A stretch of 64,000 bases of DNA from Streptomyces sp. NBC_01669 (GCF_026339735.1 NZ_JAPEQG010000002.1:620001-684000); one strand, 5' to 3'. Numbered from the stretch's first letter, positions 1 to 9,453 are shown. Translations and numbers: made by a program. Notes: generated from the sequence alone by a model not told the origin.

Positions 1-197
1 TGCGCTGACGGCATGCGGAAGCGGGGGTGACGGCGGCGGAGCGGGTGCTGCCGGCGGCATCGGCGGTGGCCAGGCGAAGGCTCCGGTGGTCGTGACCGAA
101 GACATGGTCCAGCCGTTTCCACTTCTGACCGACATTCCAGGCCCTCTGTTGCCAGATCCGCTGCCAGCACTCGCCGACAGTCGTTCTCACATCTCAC

Positions 198-325
198 CTA
201 CGCAGCCAAGCGAGAGTGGCGGGCCCAGCCGCCCTGGTCGGCGATGGTGATGCCGTCCTTGCCCTTCTTGCGGCCGGTGGAGGCGAGCCCGATGCGCAGG
301 GAATGCCCGGTCCAGTGGACTCCCG
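198..325 (-). pseudogene. C-terminal remnant of a tyrosine integrase
   Basis: The last ~40 codons before the stop at 198 read as the catalytic end of a phage-type tyrosine recombinase: a GHSLR box (the H-x-x-R of the active site) is followed ~20 residues later by a QGGW motif typical of these integrases. The upstream catalytic domain is absent on this strand, and the reading stops shortly after QGGW, before the expected catalytic tyrosine. It is a relic. Bases 1-197 hold no gene that I can support. Confidence 0.55.
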
Positions 326-484
326 GCAGTGGAGGTCGCACGTCTCCCACTCCTCGATCGGTGGCTCCCGTCCCGTGGCGGGCGAGGACGCGCCGGGAGC
401 GCGCGAGAGGCTGGTGGTGAAGCGTCAATGCACCGGCTGCCAGGGGGGCGGCGGCAGCGCGGCGCCGAAGCAATCGGACAGCTC

Positions 485-931
485 CTAGTTGCGCCACCAG
501 CGTTGGGACTCTCCGCCCGTGCACGTCGTGGTGTTGAGGCGGTCGTTCGCCATCCGCGCGAGGCACTTGTGGGTCGCGCTGTTCTGGATGAGCCGGGGGT
601 TCGAACTGCTGATTTGCCACACCGCCGCCTGGTCCGCGGCCGCGCACGGCTTCATCGTCGGCTGGTCGTTACGCACGGTCAGACACAGCTTGGTGGCCTT
701 CTGCCGCAGCGCGGTGTACTCATCGCCTTCCGCCCAGTACCACATCTGATAGTCCGTGTGGTTGCAGCCGAAGACATAGGGCCCGTAGTCCGCCCGAAAG
801 TCCAAACACGCCATCGCACCAGCGTAGTTCGCGAACGAGGTAATGACCGGTTCGGCGCTCGCTGGCGTGCTGCCGAGACCAACCGTCAAGCCCACGACCG
901 CCCCCACGGCGGCCAATCTCTTCTTCAGCAT
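485..931 (-). CDS. Secreted ricin-type (QxW) beta-trefoil lectin-like protein
   Basis: A 148-residue protein starting at ATG 931, preceded by a strong GGAGGAG ribosome site. Residues 1-26 form a Sec signal peptide (Lys/Lys/Arg start, hydrophobic core, cleavage near ASA-E). The mature part has paired cysteines and three QxW-like turns (QMWYW, AVWQIS, SQRWWRN), as in a single ricin-B-type sugar-binding domain. The length fits one beta-trefoil with no attached enzyme. An upstream in-frame ATG at 1045 would bury the signal peptide and was rejected. It probably binds carbohydrate outside the cell; the ligand cannot be read from sequence. Confidence 0.75.
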   Translation of the reverse strand: MLKKRLAAVGAVVGLTVGLGSTPASAEPVITSFANYAGAMACLDFRADYGPYVFGCNHTDYQMWYWAEGDEYTALRQKATKLCLTVRNDQPTMKPCAAADQAAVWQISSSNPRLIQNSATHKCLARMANDRLNTTTCTGGESQRWWRN

Positions 932-1067
932 GCTTCTCCTCCCCCGTGTATGCAGACCGGGACGAGAGTATCGAGAACACGACACGTCAGACGTAAGGCG
1001 CCATCGTCTGTCACCGGTGAGCCAACGCATTGGCCCGGTGGGCACACCAGGCGGAATTCGGGGACGC

Positions 1068-2146
1068 TCAGCTGTAACGCGACTCGAAGACCTGGTGGAT
1101 TGCCGCCAGCGGGTACGGGATCTCTCGACTCTCGTGCTGCAGCCTCAAGTAGAAGTCCGTCACGACTGCCGCAATCGGTGCGTGACGGGCAAGGACCCCG
1201 GTAACCTCCGGCGGACCCGCAGGGGGCCGCCCCCCTTCGGCACACGCGTGAATCAGCGCCACCCGTTCATCCGGCTCGTACCCGTAGAGGCCGGTGATCA
1301 GCCAGTTCACCAAGTAGCTGAGCGTGTAAGCGCGATCGTATGTTCGGTGCCTCTCGAAGAACTCGGTCTCGGCGTGGGTCAGGTCGAAGCGGGACGACAG
1401 TGCCAGGCCGTAGTCGGCGAAGTAGAGGCGCCGGCCGTCGGTCAGGATGTTCTGGAAGTGGGCATCGAAGTGCAGGAGACCGCGGTCGTTCATGAATGAG
1501 GTCCGGCTTCCAGTTCCCTCTCCACCAGGACAGAGGCCCGGCCGGCCGCCTCGTCACCGACCCCTACCTGCTCGGTGAGCCACTCGTGCAGCGTCTGGGG
1601 GATGTACTCCAGGAACAGCACGAGGCTCGCCGGGGACTCCGCAAGAGCCTCGATACGCCGACGTACCTCCGGCCCGCCTCCCCAATAGGACACGGCACGA
1701 TCCACGTCGGCAAGCTCCTTCGGAAGAGCCGGTGCCGTGTCCGGCAGAACCCGCCAGTGATACATCAGCGGAAACCCCTGATATTGCCCTGAGAGGACCC
1801 AGTTGGTGGTCATTGTGTGGACGGCAGCCTCCCGCCACGCCCCGAAGCTTGGCCCGCCGACGCCGTACTGACAGAAGACTGGCAGCCCGAACACGTTCGC
1901 CGTGGATCGAACATGCTCTGGCCGAAGCTCCACCCCAGTGAGGGGGACCCGCTTCACGAAGACCGGCTTACCTGCAACCTCCAGTAGCGCCGACCTCCCG
2001 CCAATACCGGTACCGAGCGGTGCAGCAGCGTCCACAAGCTCGCCCAGTCCTCGATCACTGTGCAGGGCAAGGGACGTGGAAACGGCGCTGTAGGCAGCCA
2101 GCCGCTCATTGGACAGCGTCCCAGCGCCATCGACCCTCGCCTGCAT
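1068..2146 (-). pseudogene. Protein-kinase-like (aminoglycoside/serine kinase fold) protein, frameshifted
   Basis: Two overlapping frames make one protein. The first (2146 to 1490) begins at an ATG with an AGAGGTAGG ribosome site and carries a kinase N-lobe look-alike: a glycine-rich loop (GTGIGGRSA) then a lysine strand (VFVKRV). The second (1493 to 1068) has the C-lobe motifs LLHFDAHFQNIL (HxD...N catalytic loop) and FADYGLA (DFG-like). Near 1505 a single-base change ends frame one and puts the catalytic loop in another frame; reading across gives ...EAG-SFMNDRGLLHFD, as expected for the family. Either a true pseudogene or a sequencing indel. Kinase activity of this family is not established. 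Confidence 0.75.
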
Positions 2147-2406
2147 CCGGATCCCTACCTCTTTTCTCGTCGCTGACCGTGGGCGTCCGGAAGGCAACAG
2201 CCGCGCTACGCCAGGACATGGCCGTGACCGACGTGCCCGCCTTCGGGGAAGGCGCGCAGGTCCACAACGGGTGACCACCCCTATCCATGGCACCGGATGA
2301 TACGGGCCGGGAGAGGCCAGCGGCGCGCTGCTCTTCCGCCATACGCTGCTGATCACGGCTCAGAGCGTCCGCCTCGGAGGGACGGACAACCGGCCCGCCG
2401 ATCCCC

Positions 2407-2456
2407 TTGAGCACTCGCTCAACTCGGGCTACCGTGCCGCTTGAGCGAACGCTCAA
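2407..2456. promoter_or_regulatory. Two TetR-type operator palindromes upstream of the SRPBCC-DUF4166-TetR operon
   Basis: Two related inverted repeats lie just upstream of the operon: TTGAGCACTCGCTCAA at 2407-2422 and TTGAGCGAACGCTCAA at 2441-2456. Both have TTGAGC/GCTCAA arms, and their starts are 34 bp apart. This is the size and shape of TetR operators, and a TetR gene is the third gene of the operon, so autoregulation is inferred. The rest of 2147-2406 shows no gene. Confidence 0.6.
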
Positions 2457-2482
2457 ATCGTGAGAAGGGGGCGGTGGCGGCC

Positions 2483-3184
2483 ATGGGGTTGTACGTGGAG
2501 ACCGTGATCGACGCCGACATGGACGTCCTGTGGGAGCGGACCCAGGACCCGGCGCGGCACCAGTCCTGGGACCTGAGGTTCACCTCGATCTCCTACCTGC
2601 CCCGCGCCGACGGAGAGCCGCAGCGCTTCCGGTACGCGACCCGGCTGCTGCCCCTCCTGTGGATCGCAGGCACCGGAGTCAGCGCGGGCGAGCGGCAGCG
2701 GTCCGACGGCACACGCGTTTCGGCGCTCCGCTTCGCCTCGGGTCACCCGCTCTCGCTGCTGGCCGAGGGCAGCGGCTATTGGCGCTACGTCCCCGGCCCC
2801 ACCGGGATCTGCTTCCTGACCGGCTACGACTACCGCCCGCGCTGGGGCCGCTGCGGGGCCCTCGCCGACCGGCTGGTCTTCCGGCCGCTCATGGCCTGGG
2901 CCACCGCTTGGTCCTTCGACCGGCTGCGGCTGTGGTGCGAACGCGGGACCCACCCGCGCGCCGCCCTCGCCCGCGCCCTCGGGGAGTGCGCCCTGCGCCT
3001 GGCCCTGGTCCTCGCCGCCCTGCTCGCCTCTCCCGTCGCCCCGCTCGCCCTCGCGGCGGCCACCGCCGTCCTCGCTGCCCTGCTGCCCCCGCTGCCCGGC
3101 ACCCCCGCCGCACGCCGCTGCCGACGCACCCCGTCCGGGCGCGTCCGCGCCCCCCGCCTGCTCGCCACCCTGGAGCCCTCGTGA
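2483..3184 (+). CDS. SRPBCC-like protein with C-terminal membrane segment
   Basis: A 233-residue protein. The N-terminal ~150 residues resemble SRPBCC/START-like ligand-binding folds (opening GLYVETVIDADMDVLWE, then an HQSWD box). Residues ~165-205 form one or two very hydrophobic Ala/Leu segments, so it is probably membrane-anchored. Start choice is uncertain: TTG 2441 lies inside an operator and is unlikely; GTG 2474 or ATG 2483 follow the G-rich site at 2463-2470, and ATG 2483 gives the family-like MGLYVET start. The stop overlaps the next gene by GTGA, indicating translational coupling. Substrate unknown. Confidence 0.65.
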   Translation: MGLYVETVIDADMDVLWERTQDPARHQSWDLRFTSISYLPRADGEPQRFRYATRLLPLLWIAGTGVSAGERQRSDGTRVSALRFASGHPLSLLAEGSGYWRYVPGPTGICFLTGYDYRPRWGRCGALADRLVFRPLMAWATAWSFDRLRLWCERGTHPRAALARALGECALRLALVLAALLASPVAPLALAAATAVLAALLPPLPGTPAARRCRRTPSGRVRAPRLLATLEPS

Positions 3185-3861
3185 CCTCGATCTTCCACAC
3201 TCACATGGGCGCCGACTTCGGCCGTCTGCACCCCGAGATCCGGCGGCGCTTCTCCGTCGGGCTCGACAGCGGCGAAGCCTGCGTCGGGCGCGGGACGATG
3301 GAGCGGATTCGCCACGGGGGCCCTTTCGTCAAGCCGTTCCTCCGGCTCGGCAGGATGCGCAACATCCTCGTCCCGCGTGAGGGGCGCGACGTGCCCTTCG
3401 TCATCGAGAACTTCCCCTACGTGGACTCCTTCGGCCGCGAGACCGTCACCTTCGTGCGGACCTTCCAGCTGCCTGACGGCCCCCACCGCTTCGACGCCAC
3501 GATGGTCTTCAGCCCCGAGCGCGACTGCGTCCTCGACTACCTCGGCACCCACCAGCACCTCGCCAGCGACCTCCACATGAGCGCCGAACCCGACGGCTCG
3601 CTCCTCATCCGCTCCGGCGAGCACCGCTTCCGCGAGGGCCCCGTCGACGTCCGCGTCCCGTCCCTGATCGGAGGCGAAGCCGAGGTCCGCGAGTCGTTCG
3701 ATGAGAGCACCGGCCGCTTCCGGATCCGGGTGCGGGTGACCAACCGGCACTTCGGCTTCCTCTTCGGCTACGAGGGCTCCTTCACTGCCGAGTACGCCGA
3801 CGCGGGCGGGCGCGGAGTCCGCGCCGACCTGAGGCCCGTCCGCGAGGAGGCCCGCGCGTGA
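3181..3861 (+). CDS. DUF4166 domain protein
   Basis: A 226-residue protein starting at GTG 3181, overlapping the upstream stop by four bases. It matches the DUF4166 pattern: an early FGRLHPEIRRRFS segment, a central region with VIENFPYVDSFGRETV, and a C-terminal half rich in paired Arg/Phe strands ending in a basic tail. DUF4166 has no established activity; it often sits beside membrane or lipid-related genes. The coupled order SRPBCC-DUF4166-TetR suggests the two proteins act together on one small hydrophobic ligand, which the repressor may also sense; that is inference. Confidence 0.75.
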   Translation: MTSIFHTHMGADFGRLHPEIRRRFSVGLDSGEACVGRGTMERIRHGGPFVKPFLRLGRMRNILVPREGRDVPFVIENFPYVDSFGRETVTFVRTFQLPDGPHRFDATMVFSPERDCVLDYLGTHQHLASDLHMSAEPDGSLLIRSGEHRFREGPVDVRVPSLIGGEAEVRESFDESTGRFRIRVRVTNRHFGFLFGYEGSFTAEYADAGGRGVRADLRPVREEARA

Positions 3862-4499
3862 GCGCGTCCGGCGGGGCCACTCGCCTCAAACTCCTCGAAG
3901 GGGCCCTGCGTACCCTGGTCGAGCAGGGCATCGCCAAGACCTCGGCCCGCTCGATTGCGACCACCGCGGGGGTCAACCAGGCTCTGATCTTCTACCACTT
4001 CGGTTCCGTCGACGAGCTCCTCGCCGCCGCCTGTGTGCACGGCGCCGAACAGCGCGTCTCCCGCTACCGCGAGAGGCTCGCCGCCCTGGACTCCCTCACG
4101 GAACTCCTGACCTTCGCCCGCGCGATGCACGCCGAGGAACGGGCCGCCGGACAGGTAGCCGTCCTCGGTCAATTGCTTGCCGCTGGCCAGACCGCACCCG
4201 CCCTCGCAGCCGCGACCTCCGCAGGGCTCGCGCTGTGGATCGAGGAGCTGGAGGGCGTCCTGACCCGGCTGCTCGCCGCGACCCCCCTGGCCGCCTTCGC
4301 CGACCCCGCCGGGCTGGCCCGTGCCGCGGCCGCCTCCTTCGTCGGCATCGAACTGTACGAGGGCATCGACCCCGAGGGCGCCGCCCGCGCCCTGGACTCA
4401 CTCGAACAGCTCGCCGTCCTCGCCCAGGCCCTGCAAGGACTCGGCCCCCTGTCCCAACGGGCCGTCACCCACCGGCTGCGCCGCCGCACCCGAGGCTGA
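3858..4499 (+). CDS. TetR/AcrR-family transcriptional regulator
   Basis: A 213-residue protein from GTG 3858, again with a GTGA overlap. Residues ~10-55 form the TetR helix-turn-helix (LLEGALRTLVEQG, then TTAGVNQALIFYHFGSVDELL, the canonical FYHF-x-s-v-DELL recognition-helix end). The remaining ~150 residues are an Ala-rich all-helical ligand/dimer domain. It is the last gene of the operon and probably represses it through the palindromes at 2407-2456. The inducer is unknown. Bases 4500-4623 hold no clear terminator. Confidence 0.85.
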   Translation: MSASGGATRLKLLEGALRTLVEQGIAKTSARSIATTAGVNQALIFYHFGSVDELLAAACVHGAEQRVSRYRERLAALDSLTELLTFARAMHAEERAAGQVAVLGQLLAAGQTAPALAAATSAGLALWIEELEGVLTRLLAATPLAAFADPAGLARAAAASFVGIELYEGIDPEGAARALDSLEQLAVLAQALQGLGPLSQRAVTHRLRRRTRG

Positions 4500-4623
4500 C
4501 CCGGCGCCCGCCCCGTACCCGAAGGGCCCTACTCCACTCGCACCCCCGCGGGACCGTCGCCTTGTCTGGAAGGGAGATCCCGGGTTCTAGGCTGGAGGAA
4601 CTGCGCTTTCTGCGACTCCTGAC

Positions 4624-5348
4624 CTAGTCCCACCAAAACTTCCACTCGTCGGCGTCGATGAGTTGATCGGCATATGCGGTGAGGCTTCCAGCTCCTTGCC
4701 AAATATTGTCGGGGCAGAACGCGAAGTGCTCAGCGGCGACAGCCAGGGCAGCGTCCCGGCCAGTTGGGGCCACGGCAACGCTCACGGAGAGGGTGTCGAA
4801 GCCGACGCAGATCACGCGGGCACTGAAAAGCGGTGTTCCCAGTCCTTCAGGACGGCGGAGAAAGTCGCCGTGTCGTTGTCGTAGTTGACCGGGCCTTGCC
4901 AACCGACAGCTGACAGAGCTGCGGCGCCGGAGGAGGCGGCGATCAGGCCGAGGCGAAGCCACGGGCGGCGGACAAGGAGCGCTTGGGCGTACTCGTCGGT
5001 GAGTTGGTCGGCATCGCGGCGTTGTGGTCCGGTGGGTGCGAGACCGGGCCGCCGCTGGCCGAAGGGGGCGGCGACCGCGAATCGCTGGTCGGGGGTGCGG
5101 TTGTCGTCGTCCTCGCTGATGCGTGTGTAGTCGTGCCACCAGGCGGAAAGCAGGGCGGCCGGCTCGTGGGCGTCAGGCGACGTGATCCGCTCCAGGAAGA
5201 GTTCGCCACTGCCCCAAGGCCGGTACTCGGGGTCATGGTGATCGTGGGCATCGAGGAGCAGGGGCCACAACCCGGAGCGAAAAATCCCAGCATCGTCGGT
5301 TTCGAGTCGGTACTTGTCGAGCCATGTCGTCTGATCCCTCATGTCCAC
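4624..5348 (-). pseudogene. DUF4253 domain protein, frameshifted
   Basis: Reading from GTG 5348 the frame runs to a stop at 4812. The expected DUF4253 C-terminus continues in another frame from about 4815 to 4624 (ARVICVGFDTL, then AAEHFAFCPDNIWQG and a WKFWWD ending, the family signature). The break falls in a TTTT run at ~4824. Upstream of 5348 the frame stays open for ~20 codons without an ATG or GTG, so the true N-terminus is also unclear. DUF4253 proteins are common Streptomyces proteins of unknown role. Bases 5349-5613 hold nothing else I can support. Confidence 0.7.
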
Positions 5349-5613
5349 GGCGAGCTTGGTGAGAGTCTCGACCAGGTACTTCCATGCGCTTGCTTCGGAC
5401 AGCTGCTGCTCGTTCGTTCAGCCCCCTTGTCGCCCATGGGACCCCGCTAGGACTGGCAGCGCTGACACCCGCCAGAGTTGTCGGCTTCCGCCTGACCCAG
5501 TCATCTGCTTCGGCCGACCGCACGTGCGAGCCGTCCGACCCAACTGCTCGCCTCCAGGCCGGCGGATGCGGCCCGGCGGGCAGTGTCACTAGCCCGTGCT
5601 TGACTGCCTGGTC

Positions 5614-6576
5614 ATGGACGAACAGGAGTTGCTCGCGGGTATTCATGCCCTGGTCGCGCGGGGCCGACAGGGCCTGGTGTGCGACCAGGCCGGTCATGGA
5701 ACAGGGCACATGTGCCTGACGCCCGATGACGACATCTACCTGCCCGCCTTCGGCCAGGTACTTAGCGGCCGGTACGGGCGGCCACGCAACCTTGCCACAG
5801 GCGAGTTTGTCGATCCGCCCTTGACCGAACGCACCGGAAAACCGCTCCTCGCCCCCTTTGGGAAGCGACTCGTTGAGATGCGCGCGTGGACCTACGCCGA
5901 CCGATGGATCGGCTGCGGAACGGTACGGACCGGCGGCGATATGCAGCCGGTTGTGCTCGTCGCCGAGCGGCCGATGGGGAAGCCGGACGTCGCCGAGCGG
6001 GCCACGGGGAAGCCGGACGGGCTGCCGGAGGACGCGTCCTGGGTGGACGCTGTCGTCGCCGTCACCGGATGGTCACCGGACCGGGGCGACGTTGTCGACT
6101 GGACGACGGCCGAGAATCGGCTCGGAACAGCCTTGCCCGGTGACTACAAGAGACTGGTCGAGCTGTTCGGGTATGGAGCATTCGACGACTATCTCAGTCT
6201 CCTGCTCGCCGGCGGGCCGCCCGGGAGCCTCGACATCGTCGAGTTCAACGAGTTCTGGGCTCGGTGCGCCGCAACTGACGGCGACGGCCCGTGGAACCCG
6301 TACCGTCTGTATCCAGCCCCCGGTGGGTTGCTGCAGTGGGCGAGCACCGAACAAAGGACCTCCTTCTATTGGCTCACGGAGGGCGCTGACCCTGACCGGT
6401 GGCCCATCCTCGTCACAGACGACGCCTACATCTCTTGGGACCGCTTCGACGGCTCGACCGCGGAGTTCATCTACCGTCTGCTCACCGACCCGCTGCACCC
6501 TCACTCGACCGCTCGCTACTTCGACAGCCACTGGTTCATGGCCTACGAGAGCCCCAACCAGGACGGCGATCAATGA
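5614..6576 (+). CDS. SMI1/KNR4 (SUKH) family protein
   Basis: A 320-residue protein from ATG 5614. Residues ~165-310 match the SUKH fold: an entry helix (TTAENRLGTALPGDYKRLVELFGYGAFDDYL), aspartates and aromatics along the middle strands, WASTEQRTSFYWLTEG, and a closing YRLLTDP. The N-terminal ~140 residues are a distinct domain with a DDDIYLPAFG segment. SUKH proteins often act as immunity proteins against secreted or contact-dependent toxins, but no toxin gene is adjacent here, so that role is only possible. Stand-alone gene with no operon partner. Confidence 0.75.
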   Translation: MDEQELLAGIHALVARGRQGLVCDQAGHGTGHMCLTPDDDIYLPAFGQVLSGRYGRPRNLATGEFVDPPLTERTGKPLLAPFGKRLVEMRAWTYADRWIGCGTVRTGGDMQPVVLVAERPMGKPDVAERATGKPDGLPEDASWVDAVVAVTGWSPDRGDVVDWTTAENRLGTALPGDYKRLVELFGYGAFDDYLSLLLAGGPPGSLDIVEFNEFWARCAATDGDGPWNPYRLYPAPGGLLQWASTEQRTSFYWLTEGADPDRWPILVTDDAYISWDRFDGSTAEFIYRLLTDPLHPHSTARYFDSHWFMAYESPNQDGDQ

Positions 6577-6621
6577 CATAGCCTGACAACCGGATCGTGT
6601 CCCTTGGCGTGGCGTAGCCGA

Positions 6622-6790
6622 TCAATCGTCGGTTGTGTTGGTGGTGTTGGGTAGTGCGGGGGCGCTTTCATCGGGCTCGGTGGGGTAGATCTGGTCCATG
6701 CTGGCCTCGGGTAGGTAGCGGCGGGGGAAGGCGATCCACTCATCGTGCATCTCGAAGAGCACGGCAGTGACCAGCCGCGGGTACCGAACA
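6622..6790 (-). pseudogene. IS256-family transposase, C-terminal remnant
   Basis: About 50 codons ending at 6622 read as the end of an IS256/Mutator transposase: LVTAVLFEMHDEWIAFPRRYL, then SM. The DDE catalytic domain is missing. Another fragment of the same family lies at about 11290-11444. Confidence 0.65.
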
Positions 6791-6866
6791 GAGCGACCTG
6801 CTGCGCCGTGACGTCCTCGCGCAGAGCTGATACCAGGCACGCCTTGGACGTACGCGGTACTCCTGA

Positions 6867-7448
6867 TCAGCCTCCGTGCGCGGGCTGCGGGACGCTGCGC
6901 AGCCGCTCCTCCAGCGCGTCCAGCAGACCGGGCAGTCCGGGCAGTCCGGGTGCAACGGCGAGGTCGTCCAGAGTGGCCGCGGGGAGGAAGCCGAAGTCGG
7001 CGATGCCGCGTAGGGCGTCGACCAGAGGCGTCCAAAAGCCCCCGGCGTCGAGGAGGCCGACCGGCTTGGCGTGGAAGCCCAGCTGGCGCCACGACCACAC
7101 CTCGAAGATCTCCTCCAGCGTGCCGAGCCCGCCCGGCAGAGCGACGAAGGCGTCGGCGAAATCGGCCATCATCGCCTTGCGCTCGTGCATCGAGTCGCAT
7201 ATGTGCAGCTCCGTCACCTCCTCGTGCGCCCACTCCCGCTCGACCATGCTGCGCGGCATCACGCCGATGACCTCGCCGCCCGCCTTCAGTGCGGCGTCCG
7301 CCACCACCCCCATCAGCCCCCTGCGGCCGCCGCCGTAGACAACGCCGATCCCGCGCCGGGCCAGCTCCGCACCCACACTGGCGGCCAGCTCCGCGTACGC
7401 CGGGTCCTTTCCGTCGGACGAAGCGAGAAAGACGGCAAGACGGCGCAT
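6867..7448 (-). CDS. LOG family protein (putative nucleotide 5'-monophosphate phosphoribohydrolase)
   Basis: A 193-residue protein with both LOG signatures: GGGRRGLMGVVADAAL near residue 40 and PGGLGTLEEIFE near residue 110, including the catalytic Arg and Glu positions. Family members hydrolyse cytokinin riboside 5'-monophosphates or related nucleotide 5'-monophosphates to base plus ribose 5-phosphate. Length is normal for the short group. The ATG at 7448 follows a GGAGGTTCCC-type site. Single-gene unit; the natural substrate in bacteria is often unknown. Confidence 0.88.
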   Translation of the reverse strand: MRRLAVFLASSDGKDPAYAELAASVGAELARRGIGVVYGGGRRGLMGVVADAALKAGGEVIGVMPRSMVEREWAHEEVTELHICDSMHERKAMMADFADAFVALPGGLGTLEEIFEVWSWRQLGFHAKPVGLLDAGGFWTPLVDALRGIADFGFLPAATLDDLAVAPGLPGLPGLLDALEERLRSVPQPAHGG

Positions 7449-7666
7449 GGGAACCTCCGGGACAGCTGTGACGGAGCCACCCGCTGTACCACAGGCGCGC
7501 TGGCGCTGACCAAGGGTTTCCCGCGCGAGACGGTCCGCGGGACGACTCGCAGGCCCCCTGGGTCGGCAGTCGTCCCGCCGTCAAAAGAAGCGACCTCTAG
7601 GGGTATGAAACTGGCGACCTCGCGTAATCGGGAGTCGTGTATTCCTGAGCCGGTGAGGGCTTGTGT

Positions 7667-9130
7667 TCACCGTGAGTGGTCGCCGGGTGCATAGTGCCGC
7701 CAGGTTCCTCCGGCTTCGGCTGCGAGTTGGGCGGTGGTGTCGTCGTGGTAGCTGAGCATGCGGGCGATGACGGGTGCGGGGGCTTGGAGGACGAGGTGGC
7801 GGATCGCCGCCGTGCGTCCTCTCTGGGTGGGGAAGTCCAGGTGGCGAAGTCGGAGTTCGAAGGTGGCCGGGGTCATGGGTTGTCCGGCTCGTCGGCCGGG
7901 GAAGAGCCATCGGGCGTCCGGGTTGGACGCGATCATGGTGTTCGGCCGTTGGCCCAGGTAGCCCAGCAGCATTCCGGCGAAAGGGGCCGGGACGGGCGAA
8001 GGTGGGTCGCCGAGCCGGACCAGGACCTCACCGTCTTCTTGGAGGACATCGTCGATGGTGAGTCGGGCGATGCGGGTAAGTGGCTGCGCGTAGAGAAGGA
8101 CGAGCACGGCGGCCACGCGGTCCTGGAGCGGCATGTCTTCGCGGGTCACGAGCTGTCGCAGCAGCGTGAGCCGTTGGTGCTGGGCGAGTGGGGCGGGGTT
8201 GCTCGTGGAGCGGTGCGGGACTGCGACTTTCGGCATGTGTTTGGACCGCATTGCCCACCGTAAGAAGGCGTGGGTGAGGCGCCGGGCGACGTAGCCGCCC
8301 GCGTACCAGGCATCGACATCGGCCTGGGTGCAGTCGGTGAGGGCCCGTCCACGCTCGGCAAGGTGATCGAGGAAGGCGGTCGCGAGGTGGATTTCGCTGC
8401 GGGCCTGCTGGATCTGCTTGCCGGTGAGTGGAACGCGGTCAGACAGGGTGTTCAGGCGGCGCTGGACGTGCCAGGTAGCGAAGAGCTCCAGCAGTTGCCG
8501 GTACCCGGCGTCAGCGACGGCGGGCAGCTTCTCGGTGAGCCATCGTTGGAACAGCAGCAGGTGCCGGTCGGCCGGTGGCAGGACTCCGGTCTGGATGAGC
8601 AGATCACGCAGGTAAGCCACTGAACGCCAGGGGGTGAGCTGGCTCAAGCCCTCGTGAGTGAGCGGGACTTCACCGCAGGCCAGAGCTCGTAGATTCCGCT
8701 GGACGTGGGGCTTGCTCGTCCAGGTCAGGGCGCCCTTCGGGCGGCGCGTCTGCCGCAGGGCGTCAAACATCGGAAGCAGCTCGGCGCGGATGGAGCCGGT
8801 GCCGCTGTCGAGGAGTTCGTGGAGGCGTTCAGCCAGCACGCATTGGCCGCAGATTCCTCGCCGGTAGCGCCTTGCTTCTCGTCCGCACTGTTCGCAGGTG
8901 AAGTCGCCGAGGCCGCCGGCGCAGTCGGTGCAGAGTTTGCCGCCGTCCGGTGCCAGGCCAGGCGTCAGCCGCTCAGCGCCGCAGATGGCGCAGATCCCAT
9001 AGGTTTCCAGCGCGTGGTCGTAGCAGGCAGCGCAGAGGTAGCCCTCGGGCCAGTGGGCCGTCCCGAGGCGGACGGCTCGGTGGCAGCGAGCGCAGAACAG
9101 ATCCTCGGCGCGGACGCGGGTGCGGCTCAT
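7667..9130 (-). CDS. Zinc-ribbon tyrosine-recombinase-like protein of a three-gene recombinase operon
   Basis: A 487-residue protein from ATG 9130, overlapping the upstream HTH gene by ATGA. Residues ~10-100 hold four CxxC-type pairs (CARC, CAAC, CAIC, CTDC, CEQC), a zinc-ribbon array. The C-terminal ~200 residues resemble a tyrosine recombinase, with LLYAQPLTRIARLTIDD where the first catalytic Arg lies and a degenerate end (AAIRHLVLQAP...MLSYHDDTTAQLA...WRHYAPGDH). The canonical HxLRH box is altered to IRHLVLQ, so catalysis is doubtful; it may be an accessory partner. Third gene of int-HTH-ZnF, all coupled. A conserved streptomycete arrangement as far as I recall. Confidence 0.75.
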   Translation of the reverse strand: MSRTRVRAEDLFCARCHRAVRLGTAHWPEGYLCAACYDHALETYGICAICGAERLTPGLAPDGGKLCTDCAGGLGDFTCEQCGREARRYRRGICGQCVLAERLHELLDSGTGSIRAELLPMFDALRQTRRPKGALTWTSKPHVQRNLRALACGEVPLTHEGLSQLTPWRSVAYLRDLLIQTGVLPPADRHLLLFQRWLTEKLPAVADAGYRQLLELFATWHVQRRLNTLSDRVPLTGKQIQQARSEIHLATAFLDHLAERGRALTDCTQADVDAWYAGGYVARRLTHAFLRWAMRSKHMPKVAVPHRSTSNPAPLAQHQRLTLLRQLVTREDMPLQDRVAAVLVLLYAQPLTRIARLTIDDVLQEDGEVLVRLGDPPSPVPAPFAGMLLGYLGQRPNTMIASNPDARWLFPGRRAGQPMTPATFELRLRHLDFPTQRGRTAAIRHLVLQAPAPVIARMLSYHDDTTAQLAAEAGGTWRHYAPGDHSR

Positions 9131-9453
9131 CCTTCCGGCCGAATGCGGGCGCGCTTGGGACGGACCGCCGACAGGTCGACCACCGCGTCGCCGGTGGCGA
9201 CCTTGCGGACGGCGGCGTTCTCCGCCTTGGTGGCGATCAGGTCGGCCGGGGTGCAATCGAAGGTGTCGCAGAGCGCGGCCAGTACTGGCAGCGACAGCCG
9301 CTCGGGGGTGCCGGTGACCAAGCGGTGAACCTGGGAGATCGAGAGGTTGATGCCGCGCTCGGCGAGCGGCGGGGCGAGCTCGCTGGTGGTGAACATCCCC
9401 GCGGCGGCCATCCGCTCGCGCAGCCGCCACTGGTAACTGACCTGGCGTTTCAT
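9127..9453 (-). CDS. Small XRE/Cro-like HTH regulator in the recombinase operon
   Basis: A 108-residue protein from ATG 9453 with an AGGAGG ribosome site. Residues ~20-70 form a Cro/C1-type helix-turn-helix (ERGINLSISQVHRLVTGTPERLSLPVLAALCDTF) followed by a basic Arg/Lys-rich tail. It overlaps the integrase stop by ATGA and the next start by ATGA. It may repress the operon through the TCGCATC-N-GATGCGA sites at 10594-10806, or act as a directionality factor; neither is shown. Confidence 0.8.
   Translation of the reverse strand: MKRQVSYQWRLRERMAAAGMFTTSELAPPLAERGINLSISQVHRLVTGTPERLSLPVLAALCDTFDCTPADLIATKAENAAVRKVATGDAVVDLSAVRPKRARIRPEG

Noticed and set aside
2530..3180. Open frame joined upstream to the DUF4166 gene
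   Set aside because: The first half is an Arg/Pro-rich shadow of the SRPBCC gene; GTG 3181 with the GTGA overlap is the sensible start.
5233..5709. Leftward frame between the DUF4253 and SUKH genes
   Set aside because: Overlaps the SUKH start on the other strand and changes to Arg-rich shadow; no ribosome site or family.
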